Assembly (NCBI RefSeq): GCF_011927945.1
Contig: NZ_JAATJM010000001.1
Span: forward strand, 1,621,501 to 1,685,500
Reading direction: 5' to 3'
DNA length: 64,000 bases
Source: Brevundimonas alba
GTDB lineage: Bacteria; Pseudomonadota; Alphaproteobacteria; Caulobacterales; Caulobacteraceae
The notes below the pieces were generated by a model. That model saw only the letters and a program-made list of their open reading frames with translations. It was not told the DNA's origin and did not search any database. Positions 17,020 through 25,686 of the stretch are shown piece after piece. Each line of letters starts with the position of its first letter. Within the stretch, counting starts at the first letter, position 1. Made by a program: the position numbers and the translations under genes.

Positions 17020-17239
17020 GATTCTGACGCACTCCTCCTTTAAGGTGCGCCCTGAACGCTGAACCAGAACGGAGCCTCCTCGTCTTGTGGATGCTGCCGG
17101 CTCGGCTGTGCGGCAGGTGGTGGCGCGCGAGCAAAACCGACTCTTCGGACTCTTCGGACTCTGTTTTTCCGTCGCGATGAGTCGGATTCGCTCCCGCGGC
17201 CCGGACGGCCCATCATCGCCGGAAACGCCCATCTGATTC
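17020..17239. promoter_or_regulatory. Cluster of seven GANTC (CcrM) sites upstream of cckA
   Basis: GATTC at 17020, GACTC at 17139, 17148 and 17157, GAGTC at 17179, GATTC at 17185 and 17235 all lie in the leucine dehydrogenase-cckA gap. Three are in a 9-nt tandem repeat (GACTCTTCG). In a GC-rich genome one such site per roughly 300-350 bp is expected from base composition. CcrM methylation at GANTC with GcrA is known to control cell-cycle promoters in Caulobacter; a role here is inferred. Confidence 0.6.
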
Positions 17240-17252
17240 GGGCCGAGGCGCC

Positions 17253-19289
17253 ATGACCGCAACCTCCCGCAAGGCTTTCGATCCGCTGCTCGTCGTCATG
17301 GCGGTGGGCTTTGTCGTCGCGGTCGGGGCCCTGGCCTATCCCGCCTTCCGGGCCGATCCGATGAGCGCCCCGGGCCTGGTGCTGATCTTCACCGTCGGCG
17401 CCGTGGCCCTGATCGGGCTGTTCGCCTTCGCCCGCAGCGAGGGCCGCAAGCCCCTCGGCGACGTCACCATCGACCTGCTCGACGCCATGGCCGAGCCCGC
17501 CGCCCTCGTCTGGGCCTCGGGTCAGGTCCTCGCGTTCAACGCCGCCTGGGCCGAGAACCATGGCGCGACCACGACCCTGCCCAAGGGCCGTTCGGCCTCG
17601 GCCCTCTACATGGCCTTCGCCCAAGCCCGCGCCGGCGAGCAGGGCCGCGCCATCGTCGTCATCGGCGAGCGCGAGCAGGAGGTGCTGATCGGCATGGCCG
17701 GGGAGGGGCGTTTCCTCGTCCGCGCCGCGCCGGACGCCGCCATCCCGGTCATGACCAGCACTGGCGCGCCCGTCGCCGCCTCAAACGGTCCCGAGAGCCG
17801 CGCCATGGCCGCCGGCGCTCCCTTCGGCTCGGCCGTCATCGCCTCCGAGGACCTGTTCGGCGGCAAGGTCGAGGAGGCCAACGCCGCCCTGTCCGTGCTG
17901 ACCGGCCCCGCCGCCGCCCGCGACGCCGCCTTCGGCCACCTGTTCGATCCCGCCGGCGTGACCGACGCTCGCGCCAAACTCGCCGCCGGCTCCTCCGGCC
18001 CGATCGAGCTCGTGGCCCGCGCCTTCCCCGACAAGATGCTGCACCTCTACGTCGCCCCCGAAGGCGACCGGCGCCGTATCTGGCTGTTCGACGTCACCGG
18101 CCAGAAGTCGATGGAGCTCCAGCTCTCCCAGGCGCAGAAGATGCAGGCCGTCGGCCAGCTCGCCGGCGGCGTGGCCCACGACTTCAACAATCTGCTGACC
18201 GCTATCCAGCTTCAGCTCTCCGGCCTTCTGGAACGCCACCCCGTCGGCGATCCCTCCTACGAGGGCCTGAACGAAATCCGCCAGACCGCCATCCGCGCCG
18301 CCGACCTGGTCCGCAAGCTGCTGGCCTTCTCGCGCAAGTCCACCGTCCGCCGCGAGCGCCTCGACCTCGGGGAGCTGGTTGGCGAGTTCGCCGTACTCCT
18401 GCGCCGTCTGCTCCGCGAGGACGTCCGCCTCGAAACCGACTACGGCCGCGACCTGCCGGTGGTGCTGGCGGACAAGAGCCAGCTCGAGACCGCCGTGATG
18501 AACCTCGCCGTCAACGCCCGCGACGCTATGCGCGGCGTCGTCGAGCCCGGCGCCGGCGTCGTCACCATCCGCACCCTGCGCCTGACCCGCGACGAAGCCC
18601 GCGCCCTCGGCTGGGCCGCCGCCCCGACCGAAAACGTCGCCCTGATCGAGGTCACCGACACCGGCCCCGGCGTCCCGCCCGAGATCATCGACAAGATCTT
18701 CGAGCCGTTCTTCACCACCAAGGCGGTGAACGAAGGCACCGGCATGGGCCTTGCCACCGTCTACGGCATCGTCGAACAGGCCGGCGGCCACATCAACGTC
18801 TCGAACGTCGAAGGCGCCGGGGCCGCCTTCCGCATCTTCCTGCCCGAGGCCGCCGAAGCCGAACTGGCGGAGACGCCGGTGGTCGAGAAGGTCGCTAAAG
18901 CGCCGCGCGACCTGTCGGGAGCCGGCCGCATCCTGTTCGTCGAGGACGAAGCGGCCGTCCGCGGGATCGCCGCCCGCCTGCTGCGCCAGCGCGGCTACGA
19001 GGTGATCGAGGCCGCAGACGGCGAGGAGGCTCTCGCCCTGGCCGAGGAACACGCCGGCACCATCGACATGATGATCTCCGACGTCATCATGCCCGGCCTC
19101 GACGGCCCGTCGCTGCTGAAGAAGGCGCGGCCCTTCCTCGGCGACGCCCCGGTCATGTTCATCTCCGGCTATGCCGAGAGCGACTTCTCCGACCTGCTGC
19201 AGGACGAGGTCGGCGTCTCCTTCCTGCCGAAGCCGCTCGACATCAAGACGCTCGCCGAACGGGTCAAGCAGGAGCTCCGCGCGGCCTGA
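17253..19289 (+). CDS. cckA: Cell-cycle hybrid histidine kinase CckA
   Basis: A 678-residue membrane kinase that starts the CckA-ChpT-CtrA/CpdR phosphorelay controlling replication, division and polarity. Two transmembrane helices lie at about residues 11-29 and 42-62, followed by a PAS-like sensor region. The HisKA helix [17 protein letters not shown] has the phospho-accepting His309. The ATPase domain has [10 protein letters not shown] (N box), DTGPGVP (G1), FEPFFTTK (F box) and GTGMGLA (G2). The C-terminal receiver carries [10 protein letters not shown] with Asp610 as phospho-acceptor. Length and domain order match Caulobacter CckA (about 690). Its partner ChpT lies 25 kb downstream in this window. 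Seven GANTC sites precede it. Confidence 0.95.
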   Translation: MTATSRKAFDPLLVVMAVGFVVAVGALAYPAFRADPMSAPGLVLIFTVGAVALIGLFAFARSEGRKPLGDVTIDLLDAMAEPAALVWASGQVLAFNAAWAENHGATTTLPKGRSASALYMAFAQARAGEQGRAIVVIGEREQEVLIGMAGEGRFLVRAAPDAAIPVMTSTGAPVAASNGPESRAMAAGAPFGSAVIASEDLFGGKVEEANAALSVLTGPAAARDAAFGHLFDPAGVTDARAKLAAGSSGPIELVARAFPDKMLHLYVAPEGDRRRIWLFDVTGQKSMELQLSQAQKMQAVGQLAGGVAHDFNNLLTAIQLQLSGLLERHPVGDPSYEGLNEIRQTAIRAADLVRKLLAFSRKSTVRRERLDLGELVGEFAVLLRRLLREDVRLETDYGRDLPVVLADKSQLETAVMNLAVNARDAMRGVVEPGAGVVTIRTLRLTRDEARALGWAAAPTENVALIEVTDTGPGVPPEIIDKIFEPFFTTKAVNEGTGMGLATVYGIVEQAGGHINVSNVEGAGAAFRIFLPEAAEAELAETPVVEKVAKAPRDLSGAGRILFVEDEAAVRGIAARLLRQRGYEVIEAADGEEALALAEEHAGTIDMMISDVIMPGLDGPSLLKKARPFLGDAPVMFISGYAESDFSDLLQDEVGVSFLPKPLDIKTLAERVKQELRAA

Positions 19290-19290
19290 T

Positions 19291-19635
19291 CTACTTGTGC
19301 CGGCGGCCGTGGTCGCGGCCCCGGTCGTCCCCGCCCCGCCCGTGATCGCGGCCGCCGTCGCCGTGCCGCCGTTCCCGCCAGTACGGCGACTCCGGCGGGA
19401 TCCAGACATCGCGATAGCCGTAGTCGCCCGGGCAGTATTGCTGTCGCGCGCCATAGGGAATTCCCGGCGGCGCGGCCCAGTAACAGTTGGCGTTCTGGTA
19501 TTCGAGATCGGCCGCCGCCTGATCCAGCCCCTGCGCCACCGCGTCCCAGAACGCCGGATCGCTGCTGCATGCCGAGGTCGCCAACCCCGCCGCGGCGACC
19601 GCCGCCACCCATCCCGATCTCGTCCAAACACCCAT
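19291..19635 (-). CDS. Small hydrophilic lipoprotein of unknown function
   Basis: A 114-residue protein with a lipoprotein-type signal (Cys23 in ATSAC). The mature part has a short DPAFWDAVAQGLDQAAADLEY helix, a Cys/Tyr/Pro-rich middle (NCYWAAPPG, QQYCPGDYGYRD) and a tail dominated by Arg, Asp, His and Gly (RDHGRGGDDRGRDHGRR). The family was not recognised. It converges on cckA with one base between them. The start at 19635 was chosen because it begins the signal sequence; the open frame continues upstream without features. The two cysteines in the mature part could form a disulfide. Confidence 0.75.
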   Translation of the reverse strand: MGVWTRSGWVAAVAAAGLATSACSSDPAFWDAVAQGLDQAAADLEYQNANCYWAAPPGIPYGARQQYCPGDYGYRDVWIPPESPYWRERRHGDGGRDHGRGGDDRGRDHGRRHK

Positions 19636-19762
19636 GTCACCCTCCCTGCCGCAGTGACGGTGTCCGCGTAACGGCGGCGTCTCAACCGACGAAAGCTGAC
19701 GGGGCGTGCTTGTCGAGGCGGCGCCGTTGGGCTCAACGTGTCGGCCAGACCGGAGAGCCGCC

Positions 19763-21559
19763 ATGATCGACCGCCGTCGCCTGCTCCAGACCGCCGCCGC
19801 CGGCGCGAGCCTCGCCTTCGCGGGGCCGGCCCTCGCCCGCAGCGAAGCCGACGACCGGCTCGACGCCATGCTGAACCGCTGGTTCGACGAGGACGTCGAC
19901 ACCTCGCCCGAAACGGCCACCAATCTGGGCCTCGACCGCGGCGAGCGCACTCATCTCTCTTCGAAGCTGTCGGATCGCAGCGAGGCCGCGTGGATGACCG
20001 ACCGCGCCACGGCGAACGCCCGCCTGCAGAGCCTCGCCGACTTCGATCAGACCGGCCTCACGCGGCCCGGCACCGTCAACCTCGCGGTCGCCGCCTTCCG
20101 CGCGCAGACCGCCTCCACCGGCGCCGCCTTCGACTATGGCTCGGCGATGGAGGGCGGGCGGATGGGGCCCTACCTCGTCAACCAGATGACGGGCTCCTAC
20201 TTCACCGTCCCCGACTTCATGGACACCCAGCACCGCGTCGAGGATCGCGACGGCGCCGAGGCCTTCCTCGGCCGCCTGTCCGGGTTCGCGCCCAACCTCG
20301 ACGCCGAGACCGCCCGTATCGACCGCGACGCCGGCAAGGGGGTGATCCCGCCGGACTTCATCATCGACCTGACGCTCGGCCAGCTGAAGGCCACCCGCGC
20401 CCAGCCGGCGCCCGACATGGCCATGATCCGCACGCTGGAGCGCAAGGCGACGGCGCTGGGGCTGACCGGCTACGCGGACCGCGCCGCCGCCATCGTCGAT
20501 GCCGAGGTCAAGCCCGCGCTCGACCGCCAGATCGCCATCTTCGAACGCCTGCGCCCCAACGCCGTCCATGACGCCGGCGTCTGGCGTCTCCCTGATGGCG
20601 AGCGCTTCTACGCCCACGGTCTGAAATACTGGACCACCACCAGTATGACGCCGGACGAGGTCCACGCCGTCGGCCTCGAACAGGTCGCGAGCATCAGCGC
20701 CGAGATCGACACCATCCTGAAGGCGCAGGGGATGACGCAGGGCACGGTCGGCCAGCGCATCGACGCCCTCAACAAGGACCCGGCTCAGCTCTGGCCCAAT
20801 ACGGACGAGGGCAAGGCCGCCCTGATCGAGAGCCTGAACCGGCAGGTCGCCGCCCTCGATCCGCTGCTGCCGCGCCTGTTTGGCCGCCTGCCGCGCTCGA
20901 AGGTCGAGGTGCGCCGCGTGCCGCCGGCGATCGAGGCCGGCGCGCCGGGCGGCTACTATCAGGGACCGCCGCTCGATGGATCACGGCCGGGCGCCTACTA
21001 CATCAACCTGCGGGACACGGCGAACTGGCCGAAATTCTCGCTCCCGACCCTGACCTATCACGAGGCCTCACCGGGCCATCATCTCCAGGTCGCCCTGCAG
21101 AGGGAGACGGAGAGCCTGCCCGCCTGGCGGCGCGCCAACGGCTTCTCGGCCTACAGCGAGGGCTGGGCCCTCTACGCCGAGGCGGTCGCCGCCGACGACC
21201 TGAACGTCTACGCCGACGATCCGCTGGGCCGGGTCGGCTTCCTGATGTCCTACCTGTTCCGGGCCGTGCGGCTCGTCGTCGACACCGGCCTGCACCACAA
21301 GCGCTGGAGCCGGGAACAGGCCGTCGACTACATGGTCGAATCTGGCGCCAAGCCCGTCGGGGCCGCGAACAGCGAGATCAACCGCTACTGCGCCATGCCG
21401 GCGCAGGCCTGCTCCTACAAGATCGGACACACCGTTATCGCCCGGCTGCGGGCGGAGGCGCAGGCGCGTCCGGGCTTCAACCTGCGGCGCTTCCACGACG
21501 CCGTGCTGGTCAACGGTTCGACGCCCCTGTCGGTGCTCGAGGACCTGATGCGGACTTGA
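19763..21559 (+). CDS. Exported DUF885 family protein, first tandem copy
   Basis: A 598-residue predicted metallopeptidase-like protein. The N-terminus has twin arginines before a hydrophobic stretch ending ALA (DRRRLLQ, then AGPALA), suggesting Tat export. The conserved core contains LTYHEASPGHHLQ (HExxPGHH, from His433), the DUF885 hallmark that resembles a zinc site, followed by FSAYSEGWALYAE, whose Glu is a plausible further ligand. LFRAVRLVVDTGLHHKRWSREQA and AQACSYKIGH are also characteristic. ATG at 19763 follows GGAGAG. The next gene is a paralogue 79 nt downstream with the same first residues (MIDRR). Substrate is unknown. Confidence 0.88.
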   Translation: MIDRRRLLQTAAAGASLAFAGPALARSEADDRLDAMLNRWFDEDVDTSPETATNLGLDRGERTHLSSKLSDRSEAAWMTDRATANARLQSLADFDQTGLTRPGTVNLAVAAFRAQTASTGAAFDYGSAMEGGRMGPYLVNQMTGSYFTVPDFMDTQHRVEDRDGAEAFLGRLSGFAPNLDAETARIDRDAGKGVIPPDFIIDLTLGQLKATRAQPAPDMAMIRTLERKATALGLTGYADRAAAIVDAEVKPALDRQIAIFERLRPNAVHDAGVWRLPDGERFYAHGLKYWTTTSMTPDEVHAVGLEQVASISAEIDTILKAQGMTQGTVGQRIDALNKDPAQLWPNTDEGKAALIESLNRQVAALDPLLPRLFGRLPRSKVEVRRVPPAIEAGAPGGYYQGPPLDGSRPGAYYINLRDTANWPKFSLPTLTYHEASPGHHLQVALQRETESLPAWRRANGFSAYSEGWALYAEAVAADDLNVYADDPLGRVGFLMSYLFRAVRLVVDTGLHHKRWSREQAVDYMVESGAKPVGAANSEINRYCAMPAQACSYKIGHTVIARLRAEAQARPGFNLRRFHDAVLVNGSTPLSVLEDLMRT

Positions 21560-21638
21560 GCGCGGCGCGTGAACGTTCCGTAACTTGCTGCCCCGCCAGC
21601 GGCGGTCATAGCTGTCTCCGCCTCGAACGGAGCCCGCC

Positions 21639-23465
21639 ATGATCGACCGCCGCAAGCTTCTCATGACCGCCGGAGCCGGCGTCGGCCTCGCCGCCGCGGG
21701 CGTCCCCGCCTTCGCCAGCCCGCGTCAGACCGCGGCCGCCGGGCAGCTGACCGCCTTCATGGACCGCGCCTTCGAGCGCATCCTCGACAGCTCGCCCGAG
21801 ACGGTCACCGCCTTCGGCCTCGACACCGGCGCCCGCGCCGACGCCGCCTCGCAATTGTCGGTTCCGACGCTGGCCGAGGAAGAGAAGAGCCGGGCCCTGA
21901 CCCGCAGCCTGCGCGCCGAGCTCGCCGCGATCGACCGCGGCGCGCTGACCGGTCAGTCCGCCATCCACTACGACACTCTGGCCGCCAACTGGGACGCGGT
22001 GATCGCCACCTATGACGTGCCCTACGGTCAGGGCGGCTGGCCCGACATCTATCGCGTCAGCCAGCAGTCGGGCGCCTACCAGTCGACGCCGGACTTCCTC
22101 GACAGCCAGCACCGTATCGAGAGCGCCGCCGACGCCGAGGCCTATGTCTCCCGCATCAACGCCTTCGCCGATGTCCTGACCGCCGAAACGGAACGGGTCC
22201 GGGAGGACTTCGCCCGCGGCGTCGTTCCGCCCGACTTCATCACGGCCAAGGCCATCTCGCAGCAGGAGGGCATGACCTCTACGCCTGCCGGCGCCTCGCC
22301 GATGGTCAACTCGATTGTCCGCCGCACGGCCGAGAAGAGCATCCCCGGCGACTGGGGCCCTCGCGTCGAGCGCCTGCTGACGGAGCGGGTCTATCCCGCC
22401 CTCTCCGCTCAGACCGCCGTGCTGAAGCAGCGCCTTCCGACCGCCGGCCACGAGGCCACCGTCGCCCGTCTGCCGGCCGGCGAGAAATTCTACGCCAACA
22501 GCCTGCACTACATCACCACCACCCGACTGAGCGCCGACGAGATCCACCGCATCGGCGTCGACCAGGTTGCCGAGCTCTCGGCGCGCGCCGACGTCCTGCT
22601 CAAGGCGCAGGGACTGACGCAGGGTTCGGTGGCGCAGCGTATCGCGGCGCTGGGAGCCGACCCGCAGTACACCTATGCCAACACGGACGCCGGCAAGGCC
22701 GATCTGATCGCGGACCTGAACCGCCAGATGCAAGACATGCAGGCGCGTCTGCCGCAGGCCTTTGGCCGCCTCCCGAAGTCGGGCGTCGAGATCAAGCGTG
22801 TGCCGCCCGAGATCGAGGCCGGCGCCTCGCTGGGCTATTACAACTCGCCCAGCCTCGATGGTTCGCGGCCGGGCATCTACTACATCAATCTGCGCGACAC
22901 GTCGGAATGGCCGAAGTGGACGCTGCCGACGCTGACCTATCACGAGGCCACGCCGGGGCATCACTTCCAGATCGCCATCCAGCAGGAGAGCGACGCCGCG
23001 CCCAAGCTGATGAACCTCGTCTTCTTCTCCAGCTACGTCGAGGGCTGGGGCCTGTACGCCGAGCAGCTGGCCGACGAACTCGGCGCCTATGAAAGCGATC
23101 CGCTGGGTCAGGTGGGGTATCTGCAATCGCTGATGTTCCGCGCCGCCCGTCTGGTGGTCGACACCGGCATCCATTCCAAGCGATGGAGCCGCGAGCAGGG
23201 CATCCGCTACATGGTCGAGACCCTGGGCGACCAGGAGAGCGCCTCGACCAGTGAGGTCGAGCGCTACTGCGGCTGGCCCGGCCAGGCGTGCGCCTACAAG
23301 GTTGGCCACAACGAGTGGGTGCGACTGCGCGAGAAGGCCAAGGCCGCGCTGGGGCCTCGCTTCGACCTCAAGGACTTCCACGACGTGGCCCTGGCCGGCG
23401 GCGGCGTGCCGCTGACCGTGCTGGAGCGGGTCGTCGACGACTGGACCGCGCGCCGGATGGCCTGA
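21639..23465 (+). CDS. Exported DUF885 family protein, second tandem copy
   Basis: A 608-residue paralogue of the preceding gene. It shares the MIDRR(R/K)LL twin-arginine start, LTYHEATPGHHFQ at His435, SSYVEGWGLYAEQLADELGAY, and VVDTGIHSKRWSREQ. A typical signal-peptide end AFA follows the hydrophobic stretch. The two copies differ mainly in the first 350 residues, which may set specificity. ATG at 21639 has GGAG nine bases upstream. Likely co-transcribed with the first copy (79-nt gap containing no obvious terminator). It is followed by a convergent LysR gene after 3 nt. Confidence 0.88.
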   Translation: MIDRRKLLMTAGAGVGLAAAGVPAFASPRQTAAAGQLTAFMDRAFERILDSSPETVTAFGLDTGARADAASQLSVPTLAEEEKSRALTRSLRAELAAIDRGALTGQSAIHYDTLAANWDAVIATYDVPYGQGGWPDIYRVSQQSGAYQSTPDFLDSQHRIESAADAEAYVSRINAFADVLTAETERVREDFARGVVPPDFITAKAISQQEGMTSTPAGASPMVNSIVRRTAEKSIPGDWGPRVERLLTERVYPALSAQTAVLKQRLPTAGHEATVARLPAGEKFYANSLHYITTTRLSADEIHRIGVDQVAELSARADVLLKAQGLTQGSVAQRIAALGADPQYTYANTDAGKADLIADLNRQMQDMQARLPQAFGRLPKSGVEIKRVPPEIEAGASLGYYNSPSLDGSRPGIYYINLRDTSEWPKWTLPTLTYHEATPGHHFQIAIQQESDAAPKLMNLVFFSSYVEGWGLYAEQLADELGAYESDPLGQVGYLQSLMFRAARLVVDTGIHSKRWSREQGIRYMVETLGDQESASTSEVERYCGWPGQACAYKVGHNEWVRLREKAKAALGPRFDLKDFHDVALAGGGVPLTVLERVVDDWTARRMA

Positions 23466-23468
23466 TGG

Positions 23469-24398
23469 TCAAGCGGCTTCGGCGGTCTCCCGCGCCGCCC
23501 GCAGCGCCGGATCAGCCGCCGCGGCCGCGAGGATCCAGTCGCGGAAGCGCGCGATCTTGGGCGACCGGCGCCGGCCTTCCGGCCAGACCAGCCAATAGGC
23601 ATAGCCGGGCACCAGCTTGACCGACAGCGGCACGGGCTGAACCAGCAGTCCCGCCGCCAGCTCTCGCGCGAACAGGATCGGCGAGGCCAGCGCTACCCCC
23701 TGATCGCCGAGGGCCGAGGCCACCTCCAGCGCCTGATAGTCGGCACGAAGCCGCGATGGCGCCTGACCGTCCGCCGCCACGCCCGCCGCCGCGAACCACA
23801 CCGCCCACTCCTTCTCCAGCCCGATGCGGGGCGCCTTGAGGAGGTCCTCCGCGGTTTGCAGCCCCAGCTGATCGCGCAGACGCGGACTGCAGACCGGGGT
23901 GAAGACGCTCGGCATGACCTCGACGCTCTCCAGCCCTGGCCACTCACCCGTGCCGGAGCGAATGCCGACGTCGAAGCCCTCGCGCGACAGGTCAATCAGA
24001 TGCGCCGCCGTATCCAGCCGCACCGCCAGCTCAGGATGCGCCAGCTGGAACTCCCCCAGTCTCGGCGCCAGCCACTGCGTGGCCAGCGTTGCGAGGGTGG
24101 TGATCGACAGGATGGCTTGGTCCGCCTCGGTCAGGTCGAGCAGGGCGCGGCGGAGCAGGCTCATGGCCTCGGTGGCGGCGCGCGACAGCCGCTCGCCGGA
24201 TTCCGTGGGCACGACCTCCCGCGGGAGGCGGCGGAACAGACTCTGCCCCAGCCGGCCTTCCAGCGCCTTGATCTGCCAGCTGACGGCGGCCTGGGTCATG
24301 CCCAGTTCCTCCGCGGCGCGGGTGAAGCTGTTCAGTCGGGCGGCGGCCTCGAACACCCGTATCGAGGCGAGGGGAATGCCGGCGAGTGGATCGGACAT
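23469..24398 (-). CDS. LysR family transcriptional regulator (GcvA-like)
   Basis: A 309-residue LysR-type regulator. The N-terminal winged helix-turn-helix (RVFEAAARLNSFTRAAEELGMTQAAVSWQIKALEGRLGQSLFRR) matches the GcvA branch well. The remaining 220 residues are the two-lobed periplasmic-binding-like effector domain. It is divergent from a 43-residue gene at 24499-24630, which is a candidate target because LysR proteins usually regulate a divergent neighbour. The effector is unknown. A short polar C-terminal tail (LRAARETAEAA) follows the effector domain. Confidence 0.92.
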   Translation of the reverse strand: MSDPLAGIPLASIRVFEAAARLNSFTRAAEELGMTQAAVSWQIKALEGRLGQSLFRRLPREVVPTESGERLSRAATEAMSLLRRALLDLTEADQAILSITTLATLATQWLAPRLGEFQLAHPELAVRLDTAAHLIDLSREGFDVGIRSGTGEWPGLESVEVMPSVFTPVCSPRLRDQLGLQTAEDLLKAPRIGLEKEWAVWFAAAGVAADGQAPSRLRADYQALEVASALGDQGVALASPILFARELAAGLLVQPVPLSVKLVPGYAYWLVWPEGRRRSPKIARFRDWILAAAAADPALRAARETAEAA

Positions 24399-24498
24399 AA
24401 GCGAGCCTTATGCTGGGTCCGGCCAATCTGGTTTGCGGCAGGCTCCTGTCAAGCTCAATCTCCCCCTGTCATCAGCGCAGGATGCACAGGAGGCCGAG

Positions 24499-24630
24499 AT
24501 GGAAGAGGTTCACCGGATACATAAGGAAGCCGCATGGGGCTGGGTGGCGGTCCTTGATGACTGGCGCCGCAGCCGTACGCGAAAACGCATTCGCCGGGAG
24601 CAGCGGATCGGAACCTCCCGCCCGCGCTAG
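24499..24630 (+). CDS. Small arginine-rich protein, 43 residues
   Basis: A short gene with a near-perfect ribosome site (CACAGGAGGCCGAG before the ATG). The product begins MEEVHRIHKEAAWGWVAVLDDW and ends in a strongly basic stretch (RRSRTRKRIRREQ). It lies in the divergent space of the LysR gene and is followed by a strong intrinsic terminator at 24712-24763, so it has the look of a complete transcription unit. It slightly resembles small DUF1127-type proteins (aromatic residue then basic tail), but the family was not recognised. The main doubt is its size. Confidence 0.55.
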   Translation: MEEVHRIHKEAAWGWVAVLDDWRRSRTRKRIRREQRIGTSRPR

Positions 24631-24711
24631 GCCTTCAAGAGAGTGGCGGCGCAGGGGCCCAATCCCCGGCGTCCCGCGATCACCGTCCTCCCCGACTGTG
24701 ATCCTTGAGCG

Positions 24712-24763
24712 CGGCCCGGTTCCTGAAGCAGCCTCCTGCTTCCGGGCCGGGCCGTTTCCTTTT
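24712..24763 (+). terminator. Nested-hairpin intrinsic terminator
   Basis: Outer stem CGGCCCGG (24712-24719) pairs with CCGGGCCG (24747-24754). Inside it GAAGCAG (24725-24731) pairs with CTGCTTC (24736-24742) around a 4-nt loop. TTTCCTTTT follows on the plus strand. It ends the transcript of the 43-residue gene and sits directly against the end of the convergent oxidoreductase gene. Confidence 0.8.
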
Positions 24764-25686
24764 CAGCCGACCGTCCAGCCGTCCGCATCGCGCAGGGCGT
24801 TGTGAATCGCCGTCGCGGCGATGGCGGCCTCGGCCCCGGCCACGGCGATCTGGTTCAGGCCGCGGACCACATCTCCTGCGGCGTAGAGGCCCGGCACGGA
24901 CGTCGCCTGATGGTCATCGACAATCATCCGCCCATCTTCGCCGACCTTGGCTCCGAGCCCTCTCGCCAGCGCCGCGTTCGGCGAGGTGCCCAAGGCCGAA
25001 TAGACGTGGTCGAAGACCCTGAACGTCCCGCCCCAGCTCAACGCCGTCACCCGGTCGCCTTCGAGCCGCACATTGTCGATCGGCGCCCGGATCAGCTCAA
25101 CGCTCATGCGGCGCAGTTCGTCCTCCTGGGTCAGGTCCTCGGGCCGGCCCACGTGGATCAGCGTCACCCGGTCGGAATAGGTCCGCAGGAAGGCCGCCTC
25201 CCGGACCCCCATGTCGTCCTTGCCGATGATCGCCACGGCCTTGCCGATGGCCTCGTAGCCGTCGCAGATCGGGCAGATGCGGACCACCGACCGCTCAATT
25301 GCGCGCTCCACGCCCGGCAGGTCAGGGTGATGATCCACCACTCCCGTCGCCAGCAGCACCGCCCGCGCACGGAGGTCGCGCCCGTTCAGCCGCGCCCTGA
25401 ACCCGTCGCCGTCGCGTTCCAGCGCCTCGACCCGGCCCGGCTCGATCGTGGCGTCGAACTCCAGCGCCTGCTCGGTCATCCGCTTCAGGATCGCCTCGCC
25501 GGTTATGCCTTGCGGGAAGCCGGGCAGGTTATGGCTGAGAGGGATCCAGCAGGCTCGCGGCGCCCCGCCATCGGCGACGAGCACGCGGCGCCGGAACCGC
25601 GCCAGATAGGTCGCCGCCGTCAGACCCGCCGGGCCCGCGCCGATGATCAGAACCTCCGGGCGGGTATTGCTCAACGCGTCCGCCAT
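24763..25686 (-). CDS. FAD-dependent NAD(P) oxidoreductase, thioredoxin-reductase-like
   Basis: A 307-residue flavoprotein of the class-II pyridine-nucleotide disulfide oxidoreductase group. It has the FAD Rossmann motif VLIIGAGPAGLTAATYLARF near the N-terminus, the CPICDGYE dithiol motif equivalent to the CATC site of TrxB, a second nucleotide-binding region (AVAIIGKDDMGVREAA) and the C-terminal FAD motif GLYAAGDVVRGLNQIAVAGAEAA. The second Rossmann motif lacks the canonical GxGxxG (GKDDMG), as in several TrxB-like proteins. Start at 25686 gives the family length; ATG at 25698 is an alternative. Either start overlaps the end of the DUF1176 gene, so the two are co-transcribed. The electron acceptor is unknown. 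Confidence 0.88.
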   Translation of the reverse strand: MADALSNTRPEVLIIGAGPAGLTAATYLARFRRRVLVADGGAPRACWIPLSHNLPGFPQGITGEAILKRMTEQALEFDATIEPGRVEALERDGDGFRARLNGRDLRARAVLLATGVVDHHPDLPGVERAIERSVVRICPICDGYEAIGKAVAIIGKDDMGVREAAFLRTYSDRVTLIHVGRPEDLTQEDELRRMSVELIRAPIDNVRLEGDRVTALSWGGTFRVFDHVYSALGTSPNAALARGLGAKVGEDGRMIVDDHQATSVPGLYAAGDVVRGLNQIAVAGAEAAIAATAIHNALRDADGWTVG

